Source: Anaerovorax odorimutans (GTDB lineage: Bacteria > Bacillota > Clostridia > Peptostreptococcales > Anaerovoracaceae). From it: DNA of 64,000 bases. Made by a program: the position numbers and the translations under genes. Under the pieces are notes generated by a model that saw only the letters and a list, made by a program, of their open reading frames with translations, was not told the DNA's origin and did no database searches. The stretch spans positions 62,001 to 126,000 of the forward strand of contig NZ_JANFXK010000005.1 of the NCBI RefSeq assembly GCF_024459955.1. Reading direction: 5' to 3'. Position 1 is the first letter of the stretch. Each line of letters begins with the position of its first letter. Shown here piece after piece: positions 33,661 through 42,157 of this stretch.

Positions 33661-34710
33661 TCATTTGGACGATTCTTCGGAAGGCCCCGCGTGTTTGTGC
33701 TGGGAAAGAGGCATGACGTGGATATTGCTCCGCTGTTCATTCTCCGCCCAATAGATATCATCGGCTACCTTTGCTTCCGGATTGAATTCCACACCTTCAA
33801 AGATATGCTTCGCGAATTCTTTATAGCCCACCCGGTCGATCAGGTGGCCGCCGTGAAGATATTCCGGCTTGTAATCCAGCGCCCATGCAGAGAATTTCTG
33901 CCAGTTAGCAAACATTCCCAGGACAACGTCTTCCGTTACCCAGTTGAGAAATAGCTTGCCGGAACGGGGAGTCTGCTTTCCGGTCCTGCCGCCCAGGGTC
34001 ACGCGGTACAGCTTCTTCGGGTCTCTGGTCCAGCCGCCCGTAGGACAGATCAGTGAACATTCGCCGCAGCCTACGCAGCAGCAGGGATCTTTATCGATCT
34101 TTCCGTTTTCATTGAGAGTCAGAACTCCGGTAGCATGGGACTGACAGGCATCCACGCAGGAGCCGCAGCCAATGCAGCGGTCATAGTCGTAGACTTGTTT
34201 GTTGACTCCGATGACGCCAAAGTCATTGAAATTGGCTTTGGCACAATCGTTGGGGCATCCGGCCACCGATACCTTTATGTGGTAATGGGACGGAAATACC
34301 AGTTTCTCAATTTTTTTCGCCATTTCATAGGTATTGGCGTTGCCCTTGATGCAATGGGCATTGCCGATACAGGCCATTACATTGCGGGCTCCGATGGTAG
34401 GGTATCCGTACTCCGTGGCTTCCATATCGCATCCGCAGAGCTTCACATCGACTTCTTCAATATATTGCTTGATATAGCGGTTGACTTCCGGTATGTTTTC
34501 ATATTTGACTCCCGGTATATCCAGAGTCTGACGGGTTCCCATATGGAAGGAACCGTTTCCCCAGCGTTCGCAGATTTCTGCGACAGCTTTTAAGTGTTTC
34601 GCATCGATCACAGCGCCGGGCACACGCATCTGCAGCATGAATTCCCCCGCCACCTTGGACTGACGGAAGCAGTTGGTGCGAACCTTCTTTACATCAATAT
34701 CATGATTCAT
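33661..34710 (-). CDS. asrC: Anaerobic sulfite reductase subunit C
   Basis: A 349-residue siroheme/4Fe-4S sulfite reductase subunit. The siroheme-cluster cysteines occur as CIGNAHC (C-x5-C) and GCPNDC (C-x3-C) around residues 115-155. Two ferredoxin clusters follow: CIGCGSCVDACQ and CCVGCGECSLICP. AsrC is the catalytic subunit reducing sulfite to sulfide with electrons from AsrA/AsrB. It is the last gene of asrABC, 18 bases after asrB. The Cys-rich linkage and length match the Salmonella/Clostridium enzyme. Confidence 0.95.
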   Translation of the reverse strand: MNHDIDVKKVRTNCFRQSKVAGEFMLQMRVPGAVIDAKHLKAVAEICERWGNGSFHMGTRQTLDIPGVKYENIPEVNRYIKQYIEEVDVKLCGCDMEATEYGYPTIGARNVMACIGNAHCIKGNANTYEMAKKIEKLVFPSHYHIKVSVAGCPNDCAKANFNDFGVIGVNKQVYDYDRCIGCGSCVDACQSHATGVLTLNENGKIDKDPCCCVGCGECSLICPTGGWTRDPKKLYRVTLGGRTGKQTPRSGKLFLNWVTEDVVLGMFANWQKFSAWALDYKPEYLHGGHLIDRVGYKEFAKHIFEGVEFNPEAKVADDIYWAENEQRSNIHVMPLSQHKHAGPSEESSK

Positions 34711-34728
34711 TTCCCTCTTCTCCTTCCT

Positions 34729-35520
34729 TTAATCCACCAGATACTTGGCCTGCGTATAGTTAAACGTCGGTCCGTCCAGGCATACATAAACTTCATCGAT
34801 ACGGCAGTGTCCGCACTTTCCTACGGCGCAGGACATCTTGCGTTCAAAGGACAGCCAGATTTTTTTATCCGGCACTGCGCATTTGCCGCATTCAATGCCT
34901 GTGAATTTCATCATTGGCGGCGGGCCCACGATAACGACTTCATAATCCCCGCCAAAGGAATCAAAGGGAATTTCCTTAACAAACTCCGTCACAAATCCTT
35001 TATGCCAGCCGTCGATCTTTTCGTTATCCAGAGCATATATCGTGGAGAAACAGTGTTTCCATTCTTCCAGTTCGCTGCGGAAGAGAATGCCCTCCTGATT
35101 TTTAAACCCACAGATCAGATGAACGCTTTTCACATAATCCGGTTCTTTTTCAAATTTATGCAGCATGCTTCTCACCGGCGCCAAGCCCGTACCACCGGTA
35201 ATGATGACCATATGCTTCCCCTGAAACTGTTCCAGCGGCCAGCCGTTTCCGTAAGCTCCCCTGAGGAACAGCTCATCGCCCGGCCGTTTTGAAAAGATTT
35301 CATTGGTTACTTTCCCTACAGAGCGAATGGTGAAGTCCATCCATCCGTCGCCGAAATCGCTGACCGATATGGGGGCTTCGCCTACTTTGGGGATTGAAAG
35401 CTGCAGAAATTGACCGTGGTTGGGGCGGATATCGGTTTTTACCCGAAAGGTATATTCCTGCTTGCTCTCCTGTTTGACATCTAAAATTTCACAGGCTACA
35501 GGCTGAATGATGTTTTTCAT
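34729..35520 (-). CDS. asrB: Anaerobic sulfite reductase subunit B
   Basis: A 263-residue ferredoxin-NADP reductase-like protein. It has the FAD-binding barrel (YTFRVKTD), the NAD-binding segment IITGGTGLAPVRSML, and a C-terminal 2Fe-2S site MSCAVGKCGHC with a last Cys in YVCLDGP. AsrB passes electrons from NADH to AsrA and AsrC. Only 2 bases separate it from asrA. Confidence 0.95.
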   Translation of the reverse strand: MKNIIQPVACEILDVKQESKQEYTFRVKTDIRPNHGQFLQLSIPKVGEAPISVSDFGDGWMDFTIRSVGKVTNEIFSKRPGDELFLRGAYGNGWPLEQFQGKHMVIITGGTGLAPVRSMLHKFEKEPDYVKSVHLICGFKNQEGILFRSELEEWKHCFSTIYALDNEKIDGWHKGFVTEFVKEIPFDSFGGDYEVVIVGPPPMMKFTGIECGKCAVPDKKIWLSFERKMSCAVGKCGHCRIDEVYVCLDGPTFNYTQAKYLVD

Positions 35521-35522
35521 GG

Positions 35523-36569
35523 CTATTTTCCTCCTTCCGCTTTCTGACTGGCTGTAATCTCATCGACCGCGGCAGCCATTTTGTCTACCGTGGCGGCGAT
35601 GGAAATCAATTCCGGACATCTGCTGATGCATCTGCCGCAGCCTACGCACATATGGAAATCCCGGAAGCGAGCTTTATAGTCGTGGAATTTGTGCAGCACT
35701 TTATAGCGCATCCGTTCGCCTGCCGTATTGCGGAACACAATGCCTCCGGCCATATCGGTAAAGCCTTCAATCTGGCAGGATGCCGAAGTTCTCTTGCGCT
35801 CGCCGGCATTGGAGTTTTCCTGATAAACGATATCGCTGGTGGTAAAGCAGGTACAGGTGCTGCAGGCCAGCGTACAGGCGCCGCAGGAAACGCAGCGTTT
35901 GTCGAATTCATCCCACATCGGGTGCCGCTTTAATTCCGTCAGCACTTCTTTATTGGGGATCTCCGGCACGGTTACCTGTAATGGATTTTCCTCTACAAAG
36001 GATGGTGTGAACCGGGCGGAAGCACATTTCTGAAAGTAAGGCGCCAGCTCTTCATCCTTTATTTCCAGAAACATCGCTTCATCCTCCGCACGCACCGCCG
36101 CCGCGTAGTCGTCTGTCCGGTTGGTTCCCATGCTGACGCAGAAACAGGTGTCCCAGCCTTCCCCGCATTCCATCAGCACAATTTTTACTTTTTCGCTCAT
36201 ACGCTGGTAATAGGAATCGGCAAAATCTCCATTCTCAAGATAAATTTTCTCCTGATGATATTTTGCGTGAACATCACAGGGCCGCATAAAAATGAGAAGT
36301 TTCTTCTTCGTGGCCTTACTTTCCCGATACTCGTCTTCCGTGAAATAAAACAGGGTCTCTGTAATCGGTGTCAGAACTTCTTTCGCAGGGAAATCGGATT
36401 TCTCGTTAAATTCGATTTCATCTGCCCTATGTATTTTGTCGTAACGGATCATGTCGGTGTCCGAATATCTCCCCTTGCCGACAAATCTTTTGGGAGCCCA
36501 GATCTCGTACTCCTTCTGCAAAGAGTCAAAGATGCGGTCCGCCTCCCCAAAGCTTAGTTTATAGCCCAT
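35523..36569 (-). CDS. asrA: Anaerobic sulfite reductase subunit A
   Basis: A 348-residue 4Fe-4S electron-transfer subunit. The two clusters are CVSCGACTLACSTCTCF and CVGCGRCISRCPELI near the C-terminus; the long N-terminal half contains LLIFMRPCDVHAKY. It is the first gene of asrABC, with an AAAAGGAGG ribosome site. The upstream region has a 7-bp inverted repeat that may be an operator. Confidence 0.95.
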   Translation of the reverse strand: MGYKLSFGEADRIFDSLQKEYEIWAPKRFVGKGRYSDTDMIRYDKIHRADEIEFNEKSDFPAKEVLTPITETLFYFTEDEYRESKATKKKLLIFMRPCDVHAKYHQEKIYLENGDFADSYYQRMSEKVKIVLMECGEGWDTCFCVSMGTNRTDDYAAAVRAEDEAMFLEIKDEELAPYFQKCASARFTPSFVEENPLQVTVPEIPNKEVLTELKRHPMWDEFDKRCVSCGACTLACSTCTCFTTSDIVYQENSNAGERKRTSASCQIEGFTDMAGGIVFRNTAGERMRYKVLHKFHDYKARFRDFHMCVGCGRCISRCPELISIAATVDKMAAAVDEITASQKAEGGK

Positions 36570-36671
36570 ATTGAAGCCTCCTTTTGGAAATTTTCTGATG
36601 ATTCATTCGTTTATTATATTCTCTACCTTATTCATCATTTTGTCTAATTATTAAAGTTTATCAGATCATAA

Positions 36672-36691
36672 GAATTATTTATGTATAATTC
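36672..36691. promoter_or_regulatory. Inverted repeat upstream of asrA
   Basis: Perfect arms GAATTAT (36672-36678) and ATAATTC (36685-36691) with a 6-nt spacer, about 100 bases before the asrA start. A candidate operator for asrABC; no regulator gene is adjacent. Confidence 0.35.
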
Positions 36692-36778
36692 CGAAAATTC
36701 TAAAAATATTTTTCTCACACCTCCCTTCCGGGCTTTCCGACTTTCTTGCATATCTCCCATTGGAAAAGAAGGCATAAA

Positions 36779-36808
36779 AAGAGGAACCCCGTGTTTGAGA
36801 TTCCTCTT
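36779..36808 (-). terminator. Terminator downstream of era
   Basis: Arms AAGAGGAA (36779-36786) and TTCCTCTT (36801-36808) with a 14-nt loop, followed on the minus strand by TTTTTAT. It lies about 180 bases after the era stop. Confidence 0.65.
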
Positions 36809-36985
36809 AACTGTTTTTCTCCTGTCAGCACAAAACGCATGAGCTGATTCTGCCCATATGATGCGGCTATATGCTTTTCTTCAGAGATCCCCTGTCTAAC
36901 TTCTTCTGATCCAGAATTTTAATCGCTTCAAACGCATCCCCTATGCTGTGCTTTTGCCCCAATATTTTTTACATTTTTTTTCATA

Positions 36986-37882
36986 TCATTCTTTGTAGCC
37001 AAAATTTGAGAGGGCAAAATCGCTGTCCCGCCAGTTTTCCTTCACCTTAACCCACAATTCCAGGAACACCTTCGTTCCCAGCAGGGCTTCGATCTCCTCG
37101 CGGGCGCTTTTTCCCACGCCTTTCAGCTTTCTGCCTTCTTTGCCTATGATAATGCCCTTGTGGGATTTTTTCTCACAGTAAATGACCGCCCCGATTTTGG
37201 TGATCTTAGGAGTCTCTTTATAGCTTTCAATCTCAACGGCCACACCATGAGGGACTTCATCCTGCAAATAGAGCAGCAGCTTTTCACGGATAATCTCGCT
37301 GACAATGAACCGTTCCGGATGGTCTGTAACCATATCCTCCGGAAAATACATGGGACCGTCCTCCATAAACTTGGCCGCGGCTTCTATCACATTGCCGACA
37401 TTTTTTCCCTCTGTCGCGGAGGTTCCGATAATTTCAGCAAAGACCCCCGTCTGTTCATATTCTTCATAAATCTGCCGGAAATCCTCCGGACCCAGTTGAT
37501 CGATCTTATTGATTACCAGGATTTTGGGAGTCTCGATCTCCCTCAGCAGGTCGAGGATATACTTGTCCCCGGGTCCTGCGCTCAATTTATCATCAACGAT
37601 CAGGATCACCGCATCCACCTCTTTAAAAGTTCCGATGGCGGACTCGGTCATAAAGTCTCCAAGCTTATTTTTCGGTTTGTGTATCCCCGGTGTATCGATG
37701 AAAATCATCTGCAGATCATCCGCGTCCTCCTGCCCGTAGCGGGTGTAAATGCCGCGGATGGTATTCCTGGTAGTCTGGGGCTTATTTGTAGTAATGGCGA
37801 TCTTTTCTCCTAGTATGGCGTTGAGCAGGGTCGATTTTCCTACGTTGGGTCTGCCTACAATACTGATAAATCCTGATTTCAT
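36986..37882 (-). CDS. era: GTPase Era
   Basis: A 298-residue GTPase with G1 GRPNVGKSTLLN, switch threonine region, G3 DTPGIHKPK, G4 NKID, G5 SATEG and the C-terminal KH domain (IGKEGRKLKGVGKSAREEIEALLGTKVFLELWVKV, read in parts). Era binds the 3' end of 16S rRNA during 30S assembly. It overlaps the cdd stop by 4 bases (ATGA). Confidence 0.97.
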   Translation of the reverse strand: MKSGFISIVGRPNVGKSTLLNAILGEKIAITTNKPQTTRNTIRGIYTRYGQEDADDLQMIFIDTPGIHKPKNKLGDFMTESAIGTFKEVDAVILIVDDKLSAGPGDKYILDLLREIETPKILVINKIDQLGPEDFRQIYEEYEQTGVFAEIIGTSATEGKNVGNVIEAAAKFMEDGPMYFPEDMVTDHPERFIVSEIIREKLLLYLQDEVPHGVAVEIESYKETPKITKIGAVIYCEKKSHKGIIIGKEGRKLKGVGKSAREEIEALLGTKVFLELWVKVKENWRDSDFALSNFGYKE

Positions 37883-38265
37883 TCTTTCTCCAATCGAAAG
37901 CCCTCCGGCAGCAGACGGTTAAGCGGCTGCACCCTCAGGCTGTTTTCATCTTTTCCTGTAATAACATCTAATTCCGGGCAAAATTCATACATAAACTGCC
38001 TGCATATGCCGCAGGGAAGCGCTTCTCCGCCGCTGGAAGCAACTGCGATGGCCGAAAACTGCCGCGCTCCCTCGGATATGGCTTTGACAAAGGCGGTTCT
38101 CTCGGCGCAGATCGTCCCGCCGTAAGAAGAATTTTCCACGTTAACACCGGTAAACACCTGTCCGTCCGCAGTCAAAAGCGCCGCTCCCACCTGAAATTTG
38201 GAAAAAGGCACATAGGCGTTCTGCTTTGCTTTATCCGCGATTTTATATAGTTCTTCGTACTTCAT
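37879..38265 (-). CDS. cdd: Cytidine deaminase
   Basis: A 128-residue homotetrameric-type cytidine deaminase. The zinc site is intact: CAERTAF (Cys and catalytic Glu) and PCGICRQ (two Cys). The start at the ATG (38265) has GGAGAGGTG six bases upstream; an in-frame GTG nine bases earlier abuts the site and is less likely. It deaminates cytidine and deoxycytidine in pyrimidine salvage and lies between ybeY and era, its usual place in Clostridia. Confidence 0.95.
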   Translation of the reverse strand: MKYEELYKIADKAKQNAYVPFSKFQVGAALLTADGQVFTGVNVENSSYGGTICAERTAFVKAISEGARQFSAIAVASSGGEALPCGICRQFMYEFCPELDVITGKDENSLRVQPLNRLLPEGFRLEKE

Positions 38266-38270
38266 AACCT

Positions 38271-38723
38271 TCACCTCTCCAGACTGATCTTTGACATAAC
38301 CGCCTCTTCTTTGGCCCGCATTTCCTGCTTGTCCGCTTCCTCCATATGATCGTAACCCAAAAGGTGGCAGATGCTGTGGACAAACAGATAGACCAGTTCC
38401 CGTTCATTGGAATGGCCGAATTCATCGGCCTGAAGCAGCGCCTGCTGCGTACAGATGACAACGTCTCCCAGCGGGATCTCACCCTCAGCGGGAAGCTGAT
38501 TCAGATCCTCGTATTGGGGAAAGGAAAGTACGTCCGTAACCTTGTCCACTCCCCGGTAAATACTGTTGAGCTCCTGGATCTCCTCGGGACTGACAAAGGT
38601 CAGGCTCACTTCCACCCGATCGGAAGGGATTCCTTCTGATTCCACACAGAAAACAGCACCCTCTTCCATTTTGGAAAGAAGCCTTTCTCCGGGCATCCTT
38701 TCCTGGTCGCATATAATATTCAT
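38271..38723 (-). CDS. ybeY: Endoribonuclease YbeY
   Basis: A 150-residue rRNA maturation factor with the metal site HSICHLLGYDH (H-x3-H-x5-H) and the preceding LGDVVI and RELVYLFVH segments. YbeY is a zinc-dependent endoribonuclease in 16S rRNA 3'-end maturation. Its start is directly adjacent to the phoH stop. Confidence 0.95.
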   Translation of the reverse strand: MNIICDQERMPGERLLSKMEEGAVFCVESEGIPSDRVEVSLTFVSPEEIQELNSIYRGVDKVTDVLSFPQYEDLNQLPAEGEIPLGDVVICTQQALLQADEFGHSNERELVYLFVHSICHLLGYDHMEEADKQEMRAKEEAVMSKISLER

Positions 38724-39707
38724 TTACTCCTCCTCCGTCTCAGGATGGGCCTGATAATATTTATCGTAAGCGCCGATAATCTTCTTGACCAGCTCATGCC
38801 TTACGACATCCACATCTTTCAAATAGCAGAAATCGATTCCCCGAACATGCTTTAGAATTTTGGAGGCTTCTACCAATCCCGATTTCTTTCCTCTGGGCAG
38901 GTCCACCTGGGTCACGTCTCCGGTCACCACGATCTTGGAGCCGAATCCCATTCTGGTGAGAAACATTTTCATCTGCTCCTTTGTGGTATTCTGCGCTTCG
39001 TCCAGAATAATAAAGGAATTATCCAGTGTCCGCCCTCTCATATAAGCCAGCGGCACCACCTCAATGGCTTCCTTTTCTTTCAGGCGAAGAGCGCTTTCCC
39101 TCCCCAAAACATCGTAAAGAGCATCATAAAGGGGCCGGAGGTAGGGATCTACTTTCTCCTGCATATCCCCCGGCAGAAAGCCCAGCCGTTCTCCTGCTTC
39201 CACAGCCGGACGGGTGAGAATAATCTTCTGCACTTCCTTGTTTTTAAAAGCATGAACAGCCATAGCCACTGCGATATAGGTCTTTCCCGTTCCCGCGGGC
39301 CCGATCCCGAATACGATATCCCTTTTTCGGATACTCTCAACATATTTTTTCTGTCCCAGAGTCTTGGGTTTGAGCGGTTTTCCACGGTGGGTAAAGCAGA
39401 TAATGTCTTTGTCTATGTTGCTCTCCTCATAGGACAGCCCCTCATCTTTTAAAGCAATCACATAATTTATCTTCTGCTCATCCAGAGCCTCGCCTTTTTT
39501 GATGATCTCAGTCAATTCCTTAATGACCGCTTCCGCCCGGTCCACGTCCTGTCCTCTCAGAATCAGCTCATTGTCTCTCTGCATGATATCCACTTCCAGA
39601 TTTTCCTTCAGGATTCGAATATTGGCGTCCAGATTGCCAAAGAGCTCACTGCGGTCGATCTCCTCACTGATCGTTATCTTTTTTAACTTTTCCGTCTTGT
39701 TTATCAA
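38724..39707 (-). CDS. phoH: PhoH family ATPase
   Basis: A 327-residue PhoH/YbeZ-like protein with Walker A GPAGTGKTYIAV, VEAGERLGFLPGDMQEKVDPYLRPLYDAL, Walker B FIILDEAQNTT and GDVTQVDLPRGKKSGL. An N-terminal KH-like segment precedes the ATPase domain. The TTG start at 39707 is supported by AGGAGA eight bases before it, inside the end of yqfD (44-base overlap). It works with YbeY in RNA metabolism. Confidence 0.94.
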   Translation of the reverse strand: MINKTEKLKKITISEEIDRSELFGNLDANIRILKENLEVDIMQRDNELILRGQDVDRAEAVIKELTEIIKKGEALDEQKINYVIALKDEGLSYEESNIDKDIICFTHRGKPLKPKTLGQKKYVESIRKRDIVFGIGPAGTGKTYIAVAMAVHAFKNKEVQKIILTRPAVEAGERLGFLPGDMQEKVDPYLRPLYDALYDVLGRESALRLKEKEAIEVVPLAYMRGRTLDNSFIILDEAQNTTKEQMKMFLTRMGFGSKIVVTGDVTQVDLPRGKKSGLVEASKILKHVRGIDFCYLKDVDVVRHELVKKIIGAYDKYYQAHPETEEE

Positions 39708-40887
39708 CTACGATCTCCTCTTCTGTTCCTATTTGCTGTAGGGTTTCCAAAGTCACACCTATTGTTATTATATTTTTTTCCCGGGAAAAATTCAAACTTT
39801 TATTGAGAATTTGTGCTTTTTGCGGTAAATTTTCTTTTGCGTACTGACGAATGGCCGCATTTACCGTCTTTTTCAGCTCTTCATCCTTAACTTCCTTCTG
39901 ACTCAGCGTCACCTGTTCAACAGTCACGGCGTCGATCTTGATGCGGAAGGGTTTCACCAGGTTAATCAGATTCTTTGTTTTGACACGGCAGACTTCATAG
40001 GGGTTGATTGCTTTTGCCAGATTATGGCCGTTGAAGGAAAGTCCCCATATCTTCTTTCCTGTCCCGGTTTTCATTCTTTTATACCTCTCCGCGTAAAAAT
40101 TCAAACGCTGCGGTATTTTTGCTTCCACAGTACCCTCTGCGTGGACGTAGGTCTCTGTCTCATTTTCCGAGTCCGTTCCATAGGCCACATTCCTGAGCGG
40201 CACGGTTCCTGTGATGAGGATATCCCCCTTTTTCACAAAGGCCCCGTCCTTTACGGCACGCACCCCTTCTATGGGAATAATTTTGCTGATATACCCGTCC
40301 TTGTCGGCCACAATATTACACGGTTTTTTATCCTCCACCTTGGTCTTTACCGGCTTTGCGCCTTCTGCCACAGTCACCCTGGCCAGATTGCCGGTAAAGT
40401 CGATGCCCACCCAGGAGATTTCATCGTATTTCTCGTACATCTTTATCTTTATTTTATTCACATCGATGTCTTTTTTACATCCTTCGTAGAGCCCCGCTTC
40501 CGCCAGAGTCTGGCGCAGCTGCGGCTCATCAATTTTCTCGTATCCGTCGATCTGGATTTCTACGATAAACAAGCTCTGGTAATAAAAGAACGCCAGAAAA
40601 AGAAGCACTCCGACGATGGTGACTTTCCGTTTCCACAGGCCCTGCAGGGCATATCCGTATCCGCCGTCGGAAATCACTGTGATCTTATAAGTGCTCTTGG
40701 CCATCTTTTTCAGCCTTTTAAAATCCCGGCTGCTTACCGACAGAGTAAGTTCCAGATCACTGACAAAGGTCACTCCCCGCAGCTGAATACGGTTCTTTAT
40801 GCACTTGTCAATCAGCTTATCCAGCTGAAACCCTTCAATCTTTATTTTTTTGTAGTGTTCCGTAAAACTGGAGTTGTTCCAAGTCAC
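39664..40887 (-). CDS. yqfD: Sporulation protein YqfD
   Basis: A 407-residue membrane protein with one N-terminal transmembrane helix (KVTIVGVLLFLAFFYYQSLFIVEIQIDGYEKI) and a large extracellular domain of the YqfD/SpoIV family. It starts with GTG at 40887 (MTWNNSSFTEHYKKIKIEG), 53 bases inside the end of yqfC, so the two are coupled. YqfD is under sigma-E in Bacillus and is needed for normal spore engulfment or cortex stages. The length matches the family. Confidence 0.9.
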   Translation of the reverse strand: MTWNNSSFTEHYKKIKIEGFQLDKLIDKCIKNRIQLRGVTFVSDLELTLSVSSRDFKRLKKMAKSTYKITVISDGGYGYALQGLWKRKVTIVGVLLFLAFFYYQSLFIVEIQIDGYEKIDEPQLRQTLAEAGLYEGCKKDIDVNKIKIKMYEKYDEISWVGIDFTGNLARVTVAEGAKPVKTKVEDKKPCNIVADKDGYISKIIPIEGVRAVKDGAFVKKGDILITGTVPLRNVAYGTDSENETETYVHAEGTVEAKIPQRLNFYAERYKRMKTGTGKKIWGLSFNGHNLAKAINPYEVCRVKTKNLINLVKPFRIKIDAVTVEQVTLSQKEVKDEELKKTVNAAIRQYAKENLPQKAQILNKSLNFSREKNIITIGVTLETLQQIGTEEEIVVDKQDGKVKKDNDQ

Positions 40888-41098
40888 CTGTAATCAGCAT
40901 CCTTTCGTCTTTCAGTTCTTTTATAGTCAGATCTTTTCCTACCACTGAGGTAAATCGCTGTCCGTTGTGGACGATAATCTGATCCCTGGACAGCAGTACC
41001 AGCTTTTTTACATTGTCCAAAATAACCGTATTGCCGCTTACCAGCACCCTGGGCATATTGATCGCGAAATCAAACAGCAGTTCATCCTTAATGGCCAT
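40835..41098 (-). CDS. yqfC: Sporulation protein YqfC
   Basis: An 87-residue YabP/YqfC family protein with the family core LPRVLVSGNTVILDNVKKLVLLSRDQIIVHNG and LTIKELKDERMLITGDLEQLQF, preceded by AAGGAGGG. It begins the yqfC-yqfD-phoH-ybeY-cdd-era string and is divergent from the PHP phosphatase gene. Confidence 0.92.
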   Translation of the reverse strand: MAIKDELLFDFAINMPRVLVSGNTVILDNVKKLVLLSRDQIIVHNGQRFTSVVGKDLTIKELKDERMLITGDLEQLQFYGTLQKNKD

Positions 41099-41193
41099 AT
41101 TCCCTCCTTATCGTTCCTTCTATTCTATTAGCGGAATCCCGAAAATATGTTGCCGGATCGAAGCAAGTTTTCGTGTATTTACCGCAGGTCCTA

Positions 41194-41222
41194 TTGAAAA
41201 GCGCCGGCTTTTGTGGCAGAAT
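41194..41222 (+). promoter_or_regulatory. Sigma-A-type promoter of the PHP phosphatase gene
   Basis: TTGAAA (41194-41199), 17-bp spacer, CAGAAT (41217-41222), 38 bases before the ATG at 41261. Confidence 0.55.
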
Positions 41223-41260
41223 CATTGAGTAAGCGAAATGAAGAAAGGACTGAGGCAAAC

Positions 41261-42046
41261 ATGTACGATTATCACACACATACCGCATTTTCCGATGACT
41301 GCGATGTTCCAATGGAGGAAATGCTCCGGGGAGCAGTAAAACGAGGCATCCGGGAACTGGCGATCACAGACCATTACGACCCCGGATACGAGGATCCTGA
41401 GTTTCCTTTCACCCTTGATTTTGATGCGTATTACAAGGCTCTCTGGGATGCGGAAAAGAAGTATCAGGGACAGCTGACCATTATTAAAGGGATGGAAATC
41501 GGCATCATGGACAGTCAGTTTGACGAATGCCGCCGGGCGGTCAACGACTTCCCCTATGATTTTATTATCGGTTCCTTTCACTGTCTGGGTAAGGACGACC
41601 TTTACCGGTATGACTTTTCCAAGGTGGACGGGCCGTCCAAGCTGGAAGAATTCTATACCTATGTCAATAAATGCTTTACAGAATATAAGGATTACGATAT
41701 CGCTGGCCATCTGACCATCATAGACCGATATATCGGCAAAATCTACGATTACAGGCCGTATATGGATATCATCGAAGATACGCTCAAAACTATTATTTAT
41801 GACGGAAAAGGATTGGAAATCAATACCTCCAGTTTTAAATACGGTACCGGCATCTGGCTGCCGCGGGAGGAGGTACTGAAACTCTACAAAGACCTGGGAG
41901 GCGAGATCCTGACTTTCGGCTCGGACTCCCATGATCCTCAGCATTTTATGGATCACTTTGAGGAAGCCCATGCGCTGGCAACGAACCTGGGTTTTAAATA
42001 TCAGTGTACGTTCAAAAAGAGAAAACCTGTATTTCACAAGTTGTAG
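41261..42046 (+). CDS. Histidinol-phosphatase-like PHP domain protein
   Basis: The start at 41261 (MYDYHTHTAFSDD) puts the first metal motif HTH at residues 5-7, as in HisJ-type histidinol phosphatases, and follows a GAAAGGACTGAGGC ribosome site. The 261-residue protein continues with TDHYDPG, GMEIGIMD, GSFHCLG, DIAGHLTIIDRY and FGSDSHDP, the PHP metal-binding motifs in order. It could be HisJ (histidinol phosphate to histidinol), but no other his genes are nearby, so a different phosphoester substrate is possible. Confidence 0.85.
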   Translation: MYDYHTHTAFSDDCDVPMEEMLRGAVKRGIRELAITDHYDPGYEDPEFPFTLDFDAYYKALWDAEKKYQGQLTIIKGMEIGIMDSQFDECRRAVNDFPYDFIIGSFHCLGKDDLYRYDFSKVDGPSKLEEFYTYVNKCFTEYKDYDIAGHLTIIDRYIGKIYDYRPYMDIIEDTLKTIIYDGKGLEINTSSFKYGTGIWLPREEVLKLYKDLGGEILTFGSDSHDPQHFMDHFEEAHALATNLGFKYQCTFKKRKPVFHKL

Positions 42047-42084
42047 GAGAACCGTTATCAAATTGATTATTAAAATAACACGCA

Positions 42085-42121
42085 AAAAGCGGACCCTCTT
42101 TAAAGAGCAGTGTCCGCTTTT
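42085..42121. terminator. Bidirectional terminator
   Basis: Arms AAAAGCGGAC (42085-42094) and GTCCGCTTTT (42112-42121) around a 17-nt loop that itself pairs (CTCTTTAAAGAG). T-runs exist in both directions. It serves the PHP gene (+) and the convergent aminotransferase gene (-). Confidence 0.8.
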
Positions 42122-42157
42122 CGCTTATCATTTTTATGGTATCACATGTTTGAAGGC

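Larger units (their letters stand above)
36570..36985. other. asrA-era intergenic region: promoter, terminator and possible relic
   Basis: This 416-base gap holds, from left: a TATAAT (minus strand, near 36615-36622) upstream of asrA, the inverted repeat at 36672-36691, the terminator at 36779-36808, and a short minus-strand frame of 31 codons (36867-36962) with coding-like composition that may be the tail of a lost gene. Confidence 0.5.

Noticed and set aside
36867-36962. 31-codon minus-strand frame downstream of era as a small gene
   Set aside because: No Shine-Dalgarno before its TTG and no family recognised; noted only as a possible remnant of a lost gene.
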